Below are positions 8,844 to 18,133 of a stretch of 64,000 nucleotides of DNA, one piece after another; position 1 is the stretch's first letter, and every line of letters starts with the position of its first letter. Location: positions 895,501 to 959,500 of the forward strand of contig NZ_CP092480.1 of NCBI RefSeq assembly GCF_022429645.1, read 5' to 3'. This DNA is from Lutibacter sp. A80 (GTDB lineage Bacteria > Bacteroidota > Bacteroidia > Flavobacteriales > Flavobacteriaceae). A model generated the notes under the pieces. It saw only the letters and a list, made by a program, of their open reading frames with translations, was not told the origin of the DNA and searched no databases. Both the position numbers and the translations under genes were made by a program.

Positions 8844-11012
8844 TTATTTTAAGGCTGTTTGATTTGCTTTAATATCTGTACCTAAACGTTGTAAATAAGC
8901 GATTAAAGCTACTATTTCTTTATTTTGAATATTACTTGAACCATAATTTTTAACAAACTCAGGGTCTTGTCTTAAATTATTCTCAATTTCTTTAGCTTGA
9001 GTTAATAAAGCTTGTTTAGCACCTTTAATATCTTCTTCTGAATAAGGAACTCCTAAACCTACAAGTCCTTCCATTTTACTTTCTAAGTTAGATGCATTCA
9101 TATCATTTTTAATCAACCAAGAATAACGTGGCATAATAGAACCTGGTGATGTTGAACGTGGATCTAACATATGATTAAAGTGCCAGTTGTCGTTATATTT
9201 ACCACCAACTCTATGTACATCTGGTCCTGTTCTACGCGATCCCCATAAAAATGGGAAGTCGTATACATACTCTCCTGCTTTAGAATACTCTCCATAACGT
9301 TCAACCTCAGAACGGAAAGGACGAATCATTTGAGAGTGACAGTTATTACAACCTTCTCTAATATAAATATCTCTTCCTTCTAATTCTAGTGGTGTATATG
9401 GTTTAACACTTTCTATTGTTGGAATATTAGATTTTACCAATATTAACGGAACAATTTCTACTAACCCACCAATTAAAATAGCTACTGTTGTTAAAATTGT
9501 AAACAATACTGTTTTTCTTTCTAACCAAGTATGTAGCCCTTCACCAGCAATTCGTTTTCCACTAATTTTTTTCAATGGAGCGGCTTCAGCTAATTCATCT
9601 TCTACTGCAGATCCTGCTTTTGCTGTTTTAATAACATTTACTGCTAATAAAACAAAACCTGTTAAATATAAAGTACCTCCTATTGCACGCATTGCATACA
9701 TTGGAATTACCTGTGTAACAGTTTCTAAAAAGTTACCATATACTAAAGTTCCATCTGGATTAAATTGTTTCCACATAAAAGCTTGTGTAAATCCTGCTAC
9801 ATATAATGGTATTGCGTAGAATAAGATACCTAGAGTTCCTAACCAAAAATGTGTATTTGCTAATTTTCTAGAATATAATGGTGTTTTCCATAATTTTTCA
9901 GCTAACCAATATACAATACCGGCAATCATAAATCCGTTCCAAGCTAATGCTCCAATATGCACGTGACCTACAATCCAATCTGTATAATGTCCAATTGCAT
10001 TTAAATTTTTAAATGATAACATAGGACCTTCAAACGTTGCCATACCATAACCAGTAATTGCAACAACAAAGAATTTTAACACTGGATTTTCACGAACTTT
10101 ATCCCAAGCTCCACGCAAGGTTAACAATCCATTAATCATACCTCCCCAAGATGGGAAAATAAGCATTACAGAAAATACAGTTCCTAAATTTTGTGCCCAT
10201 TCTGGTAAAGCCGTATATAATAAATGGTGAGGCCCTGCCCAAATATATAAGAAAATTAATGTCCAAAAGTGAATAATAGAAAGTCTATATGAATACACTG
10301 GTCTATTAGCTACTTTAGGTACAAAATAGTACATTAAACCTAGAATTGGCGTTGTTAAGAAAAATGCCACAGCATTATGTCCGTACCACCATTGTACCAA
10401 TGCATCTTGTACTCCAGAGTATACTGAGTAACTTTTAAATGCAGATACTGGCATTTCTAAATTATTAAATATGTATAGAACAGCAATAGTTACAAGGGTT
10501 GCTATATAAAACCATATTGCAACATAAATATGTCTTTGTCTTCTTTTTAATATAGTTCCAATTAAGTTTATACCGAAAACTACCCAAATTAAAACAACGG
10601 CTATATCTATTGGCCATTCTAATTCGGCATACTCTTTAGATGATGATAAACCTAGAGGTAATGTTATTGCGGCTGCAACAATAATTGCTTGCCAACCCCA
10701 AAAATGAATTCTACTTAAAACATCGTTAAACATTCTTGTTTTAAGTAATCTTTGTGTAGAATAGTAAACACCTAAGAAAATACCATTTCCTACAAAGGCA
10801 AAAATAACTGCATTGGTATGTAAAGGACGTAAACGACCAAAACTTAACCACGAAATAGCACTATCTGAACCTGTAAACTCTAATAATCCTGGGAAAACAA
10901 AAAGTAGCGCTACTAATAGCCCTACTAACATTCCTACAACTCCCCAAAGAATTGTAGCCCAAAGAAACATTTTAACTATTTTATTATCATAATAAAACTG
11001 TTCTTTTTCCAT
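8844..11012 (-). CDS. ccoNO: Fused cbb3-type cytochrome oxidase subunits CcoN and CcoO
   Basis: A 722-residue fusion. Residues 1 to about 480 are the 12-helix CcoN catalytic subunit with haem and copper ligands in LRPLHTNAVIF, WWYGHNAVAFF, WAGPHHLLYT and VGHVHIGALAWNG. After one more helix (about 505-525) the C-terminal part is the monohaem CcoO cytochrome with CNNCH near residue 555 and the downstream PRSTSPGSIMPRYSW motif. Together they form the O2-reducing core of the high-affinity oxidase. The fused arrangement is typical of Bacteroidota. Confidence 0.95.
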   Translation of the reverse strand: MEKEQFYYDNKIVKMFLWATILWGVVGMLVGLLVALLFVFPGLLEFTGSDSAISWLSFGRLRPLHTNAVIFAFVGNGIFLGVYYSTQRLLKTRMFNDVLSRIHFWGWQAIIVAAAITLPLGLSSSKEYAELEWPIDIAVVLIWVVFGINLIGTILKRRQRHIYVAIWFYIATLVTIAVLYIFNNLEMPVSAFKSYSVYSGVQDALVQWWYGHNAVAFFLTTPILGLMYYFVPKVANRPVYSYRLSIIHFWTLIFLYIWAGPHHLLYTALPEWAQNLGTVFSVMLIFPSWGGMINGLLTLRGAWDKVRENPVLKFFVVAITGYGMATFEGPMLSFKNLNAIGHYTDWIVGHVHIGALAWNGFMIAGIVYWLAEKLWKTPLYSRKLANTHFWLGTLGILFYAIPLYVAGFTQAFMWKQFNPDGTLVYGNFLETVTQVIPMYAMRAIGGTLYLTGFVLLAVNVIKTAKAGSAVEDELAEAAPLKKISGKRIAGEGLHTWLERKTVLFTILTTVAILIGGLVEIVPLILVKSNIPTIESVKPYTPLELEGRDIYIREGCNNCHSQMIRPFRSEVERYGEYSKAGEYVYDFPFLWGSRRTGPDVHRVGGKYNDNWHFNHMLDPRSTSPGSIMPRYSWLIKNDMNASNLESKMEGLVGLGVPYSEEDIKGAKQALLTQAKEIENNLRQDPEFVKNYGSSNIQNKEIVALIAYLQRLGTDIKANQTALK

Positions 11013-11042
11013 ACTTTTTGATTAATTGTTAATAATATATAT

Positions 11043-11234
11043 TTATTCTTGTTGATTTTCTTTTTGCTCAACTTTATCCTTTTGTTTTTTAACCAATTCA
11101 TCATCGAATAACATTCTAACAGATGGAGTATAGGTATCTTCATACTGTCCAGATTTTACCGATTTAATAAAAACTATGAAAAAAAATACGGCAACAATAA
11201 TACTTACACCTATTGTTATGTATACTACTTCCAT
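11043..11234 (-). CDS. ccoS: cbb3 oxidase maturation protein CcoS
   Basis: A 63-residue protein with an N-terminal membrane helix (about 4-23) and the conserved CcoS pattern VKSGQYEDTYTPSVRMLFDD. CcoS is needed for cofactor insertion into CcoN. It starts the oxidase structural operon, 30 bp before ccoNO, and lies directly downstream of a perfect palindromic Fnr-type box. Confidence 0.88.
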   Translation of the reverse strand: MEVVYITIGVSIIVAVFFFIVFIKSVKSGQYEDTYTPSVRMLFDDELVKKQKDKVEQKENQQE

Positions 11235-11284
11235 AAATTCAGCCTTATTTGATTAAAAACACAAAAATATTATTTAATTTGTAA

Positions 11285-11310
11285 AATAGTATGATAAATA
11301 TCATACTATT
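11285..11310 (-). promoter_or_regulatory. Fnr-type operator upstream of ccoS-ccoNO
   Basis: The core TGATAAATATCA (11292-11303) matches the Fnr/Crp consensus TGAYNNNNRTCA. It sits inside a longer perfect inverted repeat with 11-bp arms AATAGTATGAT / ATCATACTATT around AAAT. It lies about 50 bp before the ccoS ATG, a sensible place for activation under low oxygen by the Fnr-like protein encoded 2.5 kb away. Confidence 0.7.
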
Positions 11311-11338
11311 TTAATTAGAATTTTTCTAATGTACGAAA

Positions 11339-13708
11339 TTATAGCTTTTTTGAAACCCAATTTGTAAGAATAGTTACAAACACTACAATTGAAATTGAGC
11401 TTAAAGGCATTAAAATAGCAGCAACCACAGGAGTTAACATACCAGTTAACGCAAAATACAACCCAATAATATTATAACAGAATGATAAAATAAAACTTGC
11501 CTTAATTATTGCTATCGTTTTTTTTGAAAGTGCTAAAAACTTAGGTAATTTATTAAAAAGCTTGGCATCTAAAATGGCATCACAGGCAGGAGAAAACACA
11601 TTTACATCTTCTGAAATAGCAATTCCAACATTACTTTGAGCTAAAGCCCCTGCATCATTTAACCCATCACCAATCATCATTACCTTTTTATTTTTCTCTT
11701 GCATTTTTTTAATAAACTCTAATTTATCTTCTGGTTTTTGATTAAATTTAAACAATGTGTTTTTAGGTAAAAGTTCTTCTAAATATTCTTTTTCACCATC
11801 ATTATCACCTGAGAGTATTACTAAATTATAATTTACATGCAATTTTTCAAATACTTCTTTTGTTCCCTCTCTGTAACTATTTTTAAATAAAAAATAACCT
11901 TTAAATTCATCATTAATTTTTATATAAATAGATGTTTCATTTATAGCTACAGATTTAGCTTCTACAAAACTAGATGCTCCTATTTTATATGTATTATTAT
12001 TAATTGTAGCTTCAATACCTTTTCCTAAAACCTCATTAAAAACCGTTGGCTTCTCTATTAATGAATCTACTTCTAAATATTCATATAAAGATCTACTTAA
12101 TGGATGGTTCGAAGCTCTCAAAATACTTTTTAAATCACTTTTTTCAGTATTGTTTAATGCTGTTCCAAAATAAGATAACTGAGATTTATCACTCGATGTA
12201 ATTGTTCCTGTTTTATCAAAAATTATTGTATCAATTTTTGATATATTTTCTATAGTCTCTGAATTTTTTAAATAAAAGTTCTTATATCCAAAAATGCGTA
12301 AAATGTTTCCAAAAGCAAAGGGAGCAGATAGTGCTAATGCACAAGGACAAGCTATAATTAAAACAGCCGTTACAACATTAAATAGCATATCAACATTGTA
12401 AAAATACCAAAAAATACCTCCTAAAAATGCAATTAACAAAATGGCGATTGTAAAAAAGCGACTTATATTATCTGTTATATTTTTTATTGTTTTTTCGTTA
12501 GACTTATTAAAAACATCATTACTCCATAATTGCGTTAAATAACTTTGTTCTATAGTACTAATTACTTCCATTTCTATGGCTCCTGCTGTTTGTTTTCCTC
12601 CAGCAAACAATTTATCTCCAGATTTTTTTATTACAGGTATTGATTCACCAGTTACAAAACTATAATCTATTGCTGCATTTCCGTTAATTAAAATACCATC
12701 AACCGGTATTAATTCTTCATTTCTAATTAAAAGCCTATCTCCTTTTTTTATGTCTTTTACCTGTATATTTATTTCTTTATCATCTAAAATTAAAGAAACA
12801 GCAATTGGAAAATACGACTTATAATCTCTCTCAAACGACAAGAAATTATAGGTTTTTTGCTGAAAAAATTTACCTAATAATAAAAAGAAAACCAAGCCTG
12901 ATAAACTATCAAAAAAACCTGATCCAATATTTAAAAATATTTCAATAGAACTTCTAATAAATAATACCGAAATTCCTAAAGCAATTGGTACATCTATATT
13001 TAGCATTCCATGTTTTAACCCCTTATATGCAGAAATAAAATAGTCTTTTGCTGAATAAAACACAACGGGTATAACCATTACAAACATCAACAATCTAAAT
13101 AAATGCTTGTATTTTTCTAACCAAAATTCATCAACTTCAAAATATTCTGGAAACGATAATAACATTATATTACCAAAAGCAAATGCGGCAATAGATACCT
13201 GATAAATTAATGTTTTGTCTATTTTATTTGTTTTCGCATCAGCATCTTCTAAACTTATATAAGGCTCGTAACCAATAGATGTTATTAATTCTACTAATTC
13301 TTTTAAATTTGTCTCCTCATTTTTAAAGGTGATACGCAATAATTTCTTTGGAAAATTAACCATTGAAATTGTTACTCCTTTATTAAGTCTATTTAAATTT
13401 TCTAAAACCCAAATACATGAACTACAATGTATACTCGGAATATAAAACTCTACTACTGAAGTTTCACCATCATTAAACTCTAAAAGTTTTTCAATAATTT
13501 CTTCATTATCTAAATAATTATATTTTCCCTTAATGTCTGAAGGTATTGTTCCAGGTGAAGATTCTAAGTCGTAATAACACGTTAATTCACTAGCATTTAA
13601 TATTTCATAAACAGTTTTACAACCATTGCAACAAAAACATTTATTATTAAATTTTACAGGATTTTTACCACAATCTGCACCGCAATGATAACAATTATTT
13701 ACACTCAT
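11339..13708 (-). CDS. ccoI: Copper-type P1B ATPase CcoI (FixI) of the cbb3 cluster
   Basis: A 789-residue heavy-metal P-type ATPase that supplies copper for cbb3 assembly. It has an N-terminal Cys-rich metal-binding segment (CYHCGADCG and CFCCNGC), an HMA domain with CSSCIWVLENL near residue 95, the transmembrane CPC motif in ACPCALALS, the phosphorylation motif DKTGTIT and the hinge GDGLNDAGAL. The family and position upstream of ccoS support CcoI rather than a detoxification exporter. An Fnr-type box lies 49 bp before the start. Confidence 0.93.
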   Translation of the reverse strand: MSVNNCYHCGADCGKNPVKFNNKCFCCNGCKTVYEILNASELTCYYDLESSPGTIPSDIKGKYNYLDNEEIIEKLLEFNDGETSVVEFYIPSIHCSSCIWVLENLNRLNKGVTISMVNFPKKLLRITFKNEETNLKELVELITSIGYEPYISLEDADAKTNKIDKTLIYQVSIAAFAFGNIMLLSFPEYFEVDEFWLEKYKHLFRLLMFVMVIPVVFYSAKDYFISAYKGLKHGMLNIDVPIALGISVLFIRSSIEIFLNIGSGFFDSLSGLVFFLLLGKFFQQKTYNFLSFERDYKSYFPIAVSLILDDKEINIQVKDIKKGDRLLIRNEELIPVDGILINGNAAIDYSFVTGESIPVIKKSGDKLFAGGKQTAGAIEMEVISTIEQSYLTQLWSNDVFNKSNEKTIKNITDNISRFFTIAILLIAFLGGIFWYFYNVDMLFNVVTAVLIIACPCALALSAPFAFGNILRIFGYKNFYLKNSETIENISKIDTIIFDKTGTITSSDKSQLSYFGTALNNTEKSDLKSILRASNHPLSRSLYEYLEVDSLIEKPTVFNEVLGKGIEATINNNTYKIGASSFVEAKSVAINETSIYIKINDEFKGYFLFKNSYREGTKEVFEKLHVNYNLVILSGDNDGEKEYLEELLPKNTLFKFNQKPEDKLEFIKKMQEKNKKVMMIGDGLNDAGALAQSNVGIAISEDVNVFSPACDAILDAKLFNKLPKFLALSKKTIAIIKASFILSFCYNIIGLYFALTGMLTPVVAAILMPLSSISIVVFVTILTNWVSKKL

Positions 13709-13756
13709 AATGCTAAATTAACAATGCAAAACTATTGATTTCTTACTGTATAACAA

Positions 13757-13768
13757 TGACAAATATCA
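13757..13768. promoter_or_regulatory. Fnr-type operator between ccoI and the fnr-like gene
   Basis: TGACAAATATCA fits TGAYNNNNRTCA exactly and has the same AAAT centre as the box before ccoS. It is 48 bp from the ccoI start and 72 bp from the divergent regulator start, so it could act on both genes, including autoregulation. Confidence 0.65.
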
Positions 13769-13801
13769 TATTTTATAACTAAATAATCTGATTAAATTTT
13801 G

Positions 13802-13809
13802 TAAATTTG
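13802..13809 (+). promoter_or_regulatory. Bacteroidota -7 promoter element of the fnr-like gene
   Basis: TAAATTTG matches the Bacteroidota -7 consensus TAnnTTTG and lies 31 bp upstream of the regulator ATG. No confident -33 element was placed. Confidence 0.45.
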
Positions 13810-13840
13810 TAATGTTTTAATTAAAACTATTCCGATTAGT

Positions 13841-14527
13841 ATGTCGAACTGCAGACAGTGTATTATAAAAAGATTTAATGCTTTAAAAACATTAACAAAT
13901 GAAGAATTAGAAACTTTTTCTGATCATAAAACAACTCTTATTATAAATAAAGGAGATCATTTAATGACAGAAGGAAGCACTATAAATGGTCTGTATTGTA
14001 TTAAAGATGGCAAAGGAAAATTAACTAAATTAAATACAAACGGAAAAGAACAAATTATAAAATTTATTAAAGGTGGTGATATATTAGGTCATCGTTCATT
14101 ATTAAGTGAAGAACTTGTTGGTTTAAATGCTATTGCACTTGAAGACATGCATGTTTGTTTTATACCAAAAGGAGATATTTTAGACACAATTAAAATTAAT
14201 AATCAGTTTTCACTTAATTTAATGAGAAATATTTCACATCAATTAAATGAAGCTAATACTTTAATATCTCAAATGGCTCAAAAGCCCGTTAAAGATAGAT
14301 TAGCTGAGACTTTATTACATTTAGAAGAAGTATTTGGCTTAGATAATAAAGGCTTTATTGATGTAGTTTTAACTCGTGAAGAAATTGCAAACACTATTGG
14401 AACAGCTACAGAATCTGCTATACGATTATTGTCTAATCTTAAAAAAGATGGTGTAATTGATTTACAAGGTAAAAAAATTAAAATTTCTAATAAAAGTGAA
14501 TTAAAAAATATTTCTGAAGGTTATTAA
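13841..14527 (+). CDS. Crp/Fnr-family regulator of the cbb3 cluster
   Basis: A 228-residue regulator with a cyclic-nucleotide-like beta-barrel (about 20-145) and a C-terminal winged helix (about 160-220) whose recognition region reads TREEIANTIGTATESAIRLL. The N-terminus has CRQC, giving two Cys close together, but the full Fnr four-Cys [4Fe-4S] set is not obvious, so oxygen sensing is not proven. Divergent placement from ccoI and two matching operators suggest it controls the oxidase genes. Confidence 0.85.
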   Translation: MSNCRQCIIKRFNALKTLTNEELETFSDHKTTLIINKGDHLMTEGSTINGLYCIKDGKGKLTKLNTNGKEQIIKFIKGGDILGHRSLLSEELVGLNAIALEDMHVCFIPKGDILDTIKINNQFSLNLMRNISHQLNEANTLISQMAQKPVKDRLAETLLHLEEVFGLDNKGFIDVVLTREEIANTIGTATESAIRLLSNLKKDGVIDLQGKKIKISNKSELKNISEGY

Positions 14528-14569
14528 TTTTTAAAATATTCTTAAATTATTTATAAATAAAAAACAAAA

Positions 14570-14594
14570 AAATCCCGAGCTAAACTCGGGATTT
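14570..14594. terminator. Bidirectional terminator between fnr-like gene and DUF6952 gene
   Basis: Perfect 10-bp stem AAATCCCGAG / CTCGGGATTT with a CTAAA loop region, A-rich on the left and T-containing on the right. It lies between convergent genes and can serve both. Confidence 0.85.
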
Positions 14595-14625
14595 CTTATG
14601 ATTATTATAGTTGTAGTAAATTATA

Positions 14626-14883
14626 TTAAGAATCAATAGATCCTAAAACACGTTTCATAAATGTGTTTAATGCTTCTTTTTTTGCCATACCATCTTTAAC
14701 CATTTTATCAACTTCTATGGCACCATAAAGATTAGAAATAATTTCACCAATAACATCTAACTCTTCATCTTTTAACGATGGTACTTCTGTTAAAGCCTCC
14801 AAAGTTTCTATAGTTTCAATAACGTAATCTTGATCGTTTTCTTCGATAAAATTAGTTAGGTGTTTAATTACTGGTAACTTCAT
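14626..14883 (-). CDS. Small conserved protein, probably DUF6952
   Basis: An 85-residue acidic helical protein with no membrane segment. It overlaps the end of the thioredoxin-like gene by 20 bp and forms the third gene of a peroxiredoxin/thioredoxin/DUF6952 trio common in Flavobacteriia. The family assignment is from memory of this gene order; no function is known. A role in peroxide defence is inferred from coupling alone. Confidence 0.7.
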   Translation of the reverse strand: MKLPVIKHLTNFIEENDQDYVIETIETLEALTEVPSLKDEELDVIGEIISNLYGAIEVDKMVKDGMAKKEALNTFMKRVLGSIDS

Positions 14884-15178
14884 TTACTAAGTCTTTTAAA
14901 ATTTCAAATTTATTTGTTTGTACTTGATTTACAAAAGCTCCTGCTTTAAAAGTTGCAAACGTGGGTAAATTATCTACAGTAGCTAATTTACGCGTATTTG
15001 GAAATTTTTCTGCATCTGCAATTACAAAAACAGCATCTGGATTTTCAGTTGCTAATTTTTTAAACTTTGGTTTCATAATTCTACAATTACCACACCATGT
15101 TGCCGCATATTGTACAACTACAGTTTTATTATCAGCTACTATTTGCTCTAGATTATCTTCTGTTAATTCTTGAAACAT
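14864..15178 (-). CDS. Thioredoxin-family protein
   Basis: A 104-residue thioredoxin fold with active site WCGNC near residues 28-32 rather than the classical WCGPC, followed by RIMKPKFKKLA and the cis-Pro region NLPTFATF. It starts 13 bp after the peroxiredoxin gene and probably reduces that enzyme. The CGNC dipeptide should change its redox potential relative to standard thioredoxin. Confidence 0.88.
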   Translation of the reverse strand: MFQELTEDNLEQIVADNKTVVVQYAATWCGNCRIMKPKFKKLATENPDAVFVIADAEKFPNTRKLATVDNLPTFATFKAGAFVNQVQTNKFEILKDLVNEVTSN

Positions 15179-15191
15179 AATTTATTATTTT

Positions 15192-15833
15192 TTAGTGTGA
15201 AGCTAAATATTCAGCTGTTCCTTTAGCATTTGGAGACATTGCATCTTTTCCTTCTTCCCAGTTTGCTGGACAAACTTCTCCATTTTTTTGAACATGTGTG
15301 TAAGCATCAATTAAACGTAAGTATTCGTTTACATTTCTACCAACTGGCATATGGTTAATTCCTTCATGAAAAACCAATCCGTCTTCATCAATTAAATAAG
15401 TAGCTCTATAAGTTACGTTATCTCCTTTTACCTGAACAGTTCCAGTTTCTTCATCAAAAGTTTCTTCTGTAATATCTAAAATACCTAAAATACTAGATAA
15501 ATTACGATTACTATCTGCTAAAATTGGGTAAGTAACACCTTCAATACCTCCATTATCTTTTGGTGCATTTAACCATGCAAAATGTACTTCAGGAGTATCA
15601 CATGAAGCTCCTATTACAATTGTATTTCTTTTTTCAAATTCACCTAATGCTTCTTGAAAAGCGTGTAATTCAGTTGGACAAACAAATGTAAAATCTTTTG
15701 GATACCAAAATAATAATACTTTCTTATTATTATTAATTGCTTCTTCTAATACATTAACTTTAAATGTATCACCCATTTCGTTCATTGCGTCTACATTTAA
15801 ATCTGGAAATTTTTTACCTACAGCTGTTGCCAT
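15192..15833 (-). CDS. 2-Cys peroxiredoxin
   Basis: A 213-residue AhpC/Prx1-type peroxidase that reduces hydroperoxides. The peroxidatic Cys is in FVCPTELHAF (about residue 50) and the resolving Cys in NGEVCPANW (about 190). Conserved segments GVTYPILADSN and VSY-like TYRATYLIDEDG are also present. It heads the operon with the thioredoxin-like and DUF6952 genes. Confidence 0.93.
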   Translation of the reverse strand: MATAVGKKFPDLNVDAMNEMGDTFKVNVLEEAINNNKKVLLFWYPKDFTFVCPTELHAFQEALGEFEKRNTIVIGASCDTPEVHFAWLNAPKDNGGIEGVTYPILADSNRNLSSILGILDITEETFDEETGTVQVKGDNVTYRATYLIDEDGLVFHEGINHMPVGRNVNEYLRLIDAYTHVQKNGEVCPANWEEGKDAMSPNAKGTAEYLASH

Positions 15834-15978
15834 TTTTTATTCTTTTTAATTATTAATATTCTTTTTTAACACTACAAATATACAGTCTAATTAAAGAAAA
15901 AAAATATAAATCTTATGCAAATTATTTATATTAACATAAGATTTATTTATAATTAAAAAGAGTACTTATAAAATTTAC

Positions 15979-17142
15979 CTATTTACTAGCAAAGAGTTTT
16001 ACATCATTTTCAGAAATCACTTTTTCGCCAAGAATAATAAGACGTTCAACTACATTTCTTAATTCTCGTATATTTCCTGTCCAACTATATTCTTGTAATA
16101 ATTTTATAGCTTTATCTGAAAAAGTTTTTATTGCAGTACCTTGTTCTTTTGCAACTTGTGCAGCAAAAAAGTTAATTAATAAAGGAATATCATCTCTTCT
16201 TTCATTTAAAGGCGGTACTTCAATTAAAATTACTGCCAATCTATGGTATAAATCTTCTCTAAACTTTCCATCTTCAATTTCTTTTTTTAAGTTTTTATTT
16301 GTAGCCGCAATTACTCTAACATTAACTTTAATATCTTTATCACTACCAACTCTTGAAATTTTATTTTCTTGTAGTGCTCTTAACACTTTTGCTTGAGCAG
16401 AGAGACTCATATCTCCAATTTCATCTAAAAAAATTGTTCCACCATTTGCGGCTTCAAATTTACCTGCTCTATCTTTATTTGCTCCTGTAAACGAACCTTT
16501 TATATGCCCAAATAATTCACTTTCTATTAATTCTGAAGGGATAGCCGCACAGTTTACTTCAATCATTGGTGCTTTTGTTCTATCACTTTTTTCGTGTAAC
16601 CAATGGGCTACAAGCTCTTTACCTGTACCATTTGGCCCAGTAATTAAAACTCTAGCGTCTGTTGGAGCCACTTTTTCAATCATATCTTTTATATGAGATA
16701 TGGCATTACTATTACCAATCATCTCATATTTTTTGCTTACTTTTTTCTTTAAAATTTTATTTTGAACAATTAGTTCTTTTCTGTCAAGTGCGTTTCTAAC
16801 TGTATTTAATAAACGGTTTAAATCTGGCGGTTTTGAAATATAATCAAATGCACCTAAACGCATTGTATTTACAGCTGTATCAAGATCTCCGTGTCCAGAA
16901 ATCATAACTATTGGAATTTCAGGTTTTATTTTTTTAGCCTTTTCTAAAACCTCAACACCGTCCATTTTAGGCATTTTTATATCACAAAGTACCAAATCGT
17001 AATCCGATTTTGAAATCATTTCAATTCCCACCAAACCATCTTCTGCTTCTTCTACTTGATATGTTTCATTTTCTTCTGAAATAATTTTTGTTAATACTCT
17101 TCGAATTGCTGATTCGTCTTCAATTATTAATATTTGTGGCAT
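15979..17142 (-). CDS. Sigma54-type response regulator without a Fis domain
   Basis: A 387-residue NtrC-like protein. The receiver domain (1-120) has phospho-acceptor D54 in DLVLCDIKMPKMDG. The AAA+ domain (about 140-370) has Walker A GPNGTGKE, the sigma54-contact loop GSFTGA (usually GAFTGA) and Walker B in GGTIFLDEIGDM. The protein stops soon after the AAA+ domain (ENDVKLFASK), so the usual C-terminal Fis-type DNA-binding helix-turn-helix is missing. It may bind DNA by another route or act without DNA contact. No partner histidine kinase is adjacent. Confidence 0.9.
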   Translation of the reverse strand: MPQILIIEDESAIRRVLTKIISEENETYQVEEAEDGLVGIEMISKSDYDLVLCDIKMPKMDGVEVLEKAKKIKPEIPIVMISGHGDLDTAVNTMRLGAFDYISKPPDLNRLLNTVRNALDRKELIVQNKILKKKVSKKYEMIGNSNAISHIKDMIEKVAPTDARVLITGPNGTGKELVAHWLHEKSDRTKAPMIEVNCAAIPSELIESELFGHIKGSFTGANKDRAGKFEAANGGTIFLDEIGDMSLSAQAKVLRALQENKISRVGSDKDIKVNVRVIAATNKNLKKEIEDGKFREDLYHRLAVILIEVPPLNERRDDIPLLINFFAAQVAKEQGTAIKTFSDKAIKLLQEYSWTGNIRELRNVVERLIILGEKVISENDVKLFASK

Positions 17143-17243
17143 TTATATTATTATTTTAATGAATTCTATTTTTTCACTACAAAAAGCAAGCCAACATTAT
17201 TTATGTATATGCCTATTTTTGTATAGTAATTTTTAAACACATT

Positions 17244-18074
17244 TTAAATTTCAGTCTTATTAAAATGAACATCTCTTTGAGGAAATGGAATTGAAATATT
17301 ATGTTCTCTAAAAAGAGCATCAATTTTAAAACGAATATCACTTTTTGGGATTATTCCTTCAAAACTATTATTTAATGTGAAAATTAATTTAAAATCTAGC
17401 GAGCTGTCTCCAAAATTCATAAATAATACCAAAGGTTCGGGTACTGGAATAACACTTGGATGCGAATTGGCAGCCTCAATCAATAATTTTTTCACTAATT
17501 GAATATCACTACCGTAAGCTACACCTATTGAAATGTCTTCTCTTGTTTCTTTACCGTTTGCTGTCCAATTATACAGGCTATTAGTTAAGTATAAATGATT
17601 TGGAATAATTAGTACTTTATTATCTATAGTTACAGCTCTAGTTGTTCTTAACTTAATCTCTTCAACTCTCCCTACTTTACCATCTAACTCTATAATATCA
17701 CCTACCTGAACAGAATGATCTATTATAATAAAAATTCCAGAGATAATATCTTGAAACAAGGTCTGTAATGCCAAACCAACACCTACTAATAACGCTGCTG
17801 ATGCTGCAAAAACGGCAGTTATATTAACTCCAATATTATGAAAAGTAGTTAAAATAATTACAACATAAATAAGCCATTTACTGTAAGAAAATAATGAACC
17901 AAATTTTATTTTATCATCATTAGACAGTTTTTCAGTAATTATCTTTTTAAAAAATCTTAAAATTAATGACGTTATAATTAAAGTGATGGTTACTAATAGA
18001 ATTGCCTTAACAGATATTTGTATATTGTTAGTAAGTTCAATTTCATAATTTAACAACTCTATTATTTTTTCCAT
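17244..18074 (-). CDS. MscS-family mechanosensitive channel
   Basis: A 276-residue small-conductance mechanosensitive channel protein releasing solutes on hypo-osmotic shock. Three N-terminal helices (about 20-40, 65-80, 85-115) lead into the pore helix with ASAALLVGVGLALQTLFQD. The MscS beta domain follows, with VGDIIELDGKVGRVEEIKLRTT and VLIIPNHLYLTNSLYNW. Single gene, no clear operon partner. Confidence 0.9.
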   Translation of the reverse strand: MEKIIELLNYEIELTNNIQISVKAILLVTITLIITSLILRFFKKIITEKLSNDDKIKFGSLFSYSKWLIYVVIILTTFHNIGVNITAVFAASAALLVGVGLALQTLFQDIISGIFIIIDHSVQVGDIIELDGKVGRVEEIKLRTTRAVTIDNKVLIIPNHLYLTNSLYNWTANGKETREDISIGVAYGSDIQLVKKLLIEAANSHPSVIPVPEPLVLFMNFGDSSLDFKLIFTLNNSFEGIIPKSDIRFKIDALFREHNISIPFPQRDVHFNKTEI

Positions 18075-18133
18075 TGCTTATTTTTATTTATTAGTTATAT
18101 AAAAACACTTTAGTACATATTAACTATATCATT

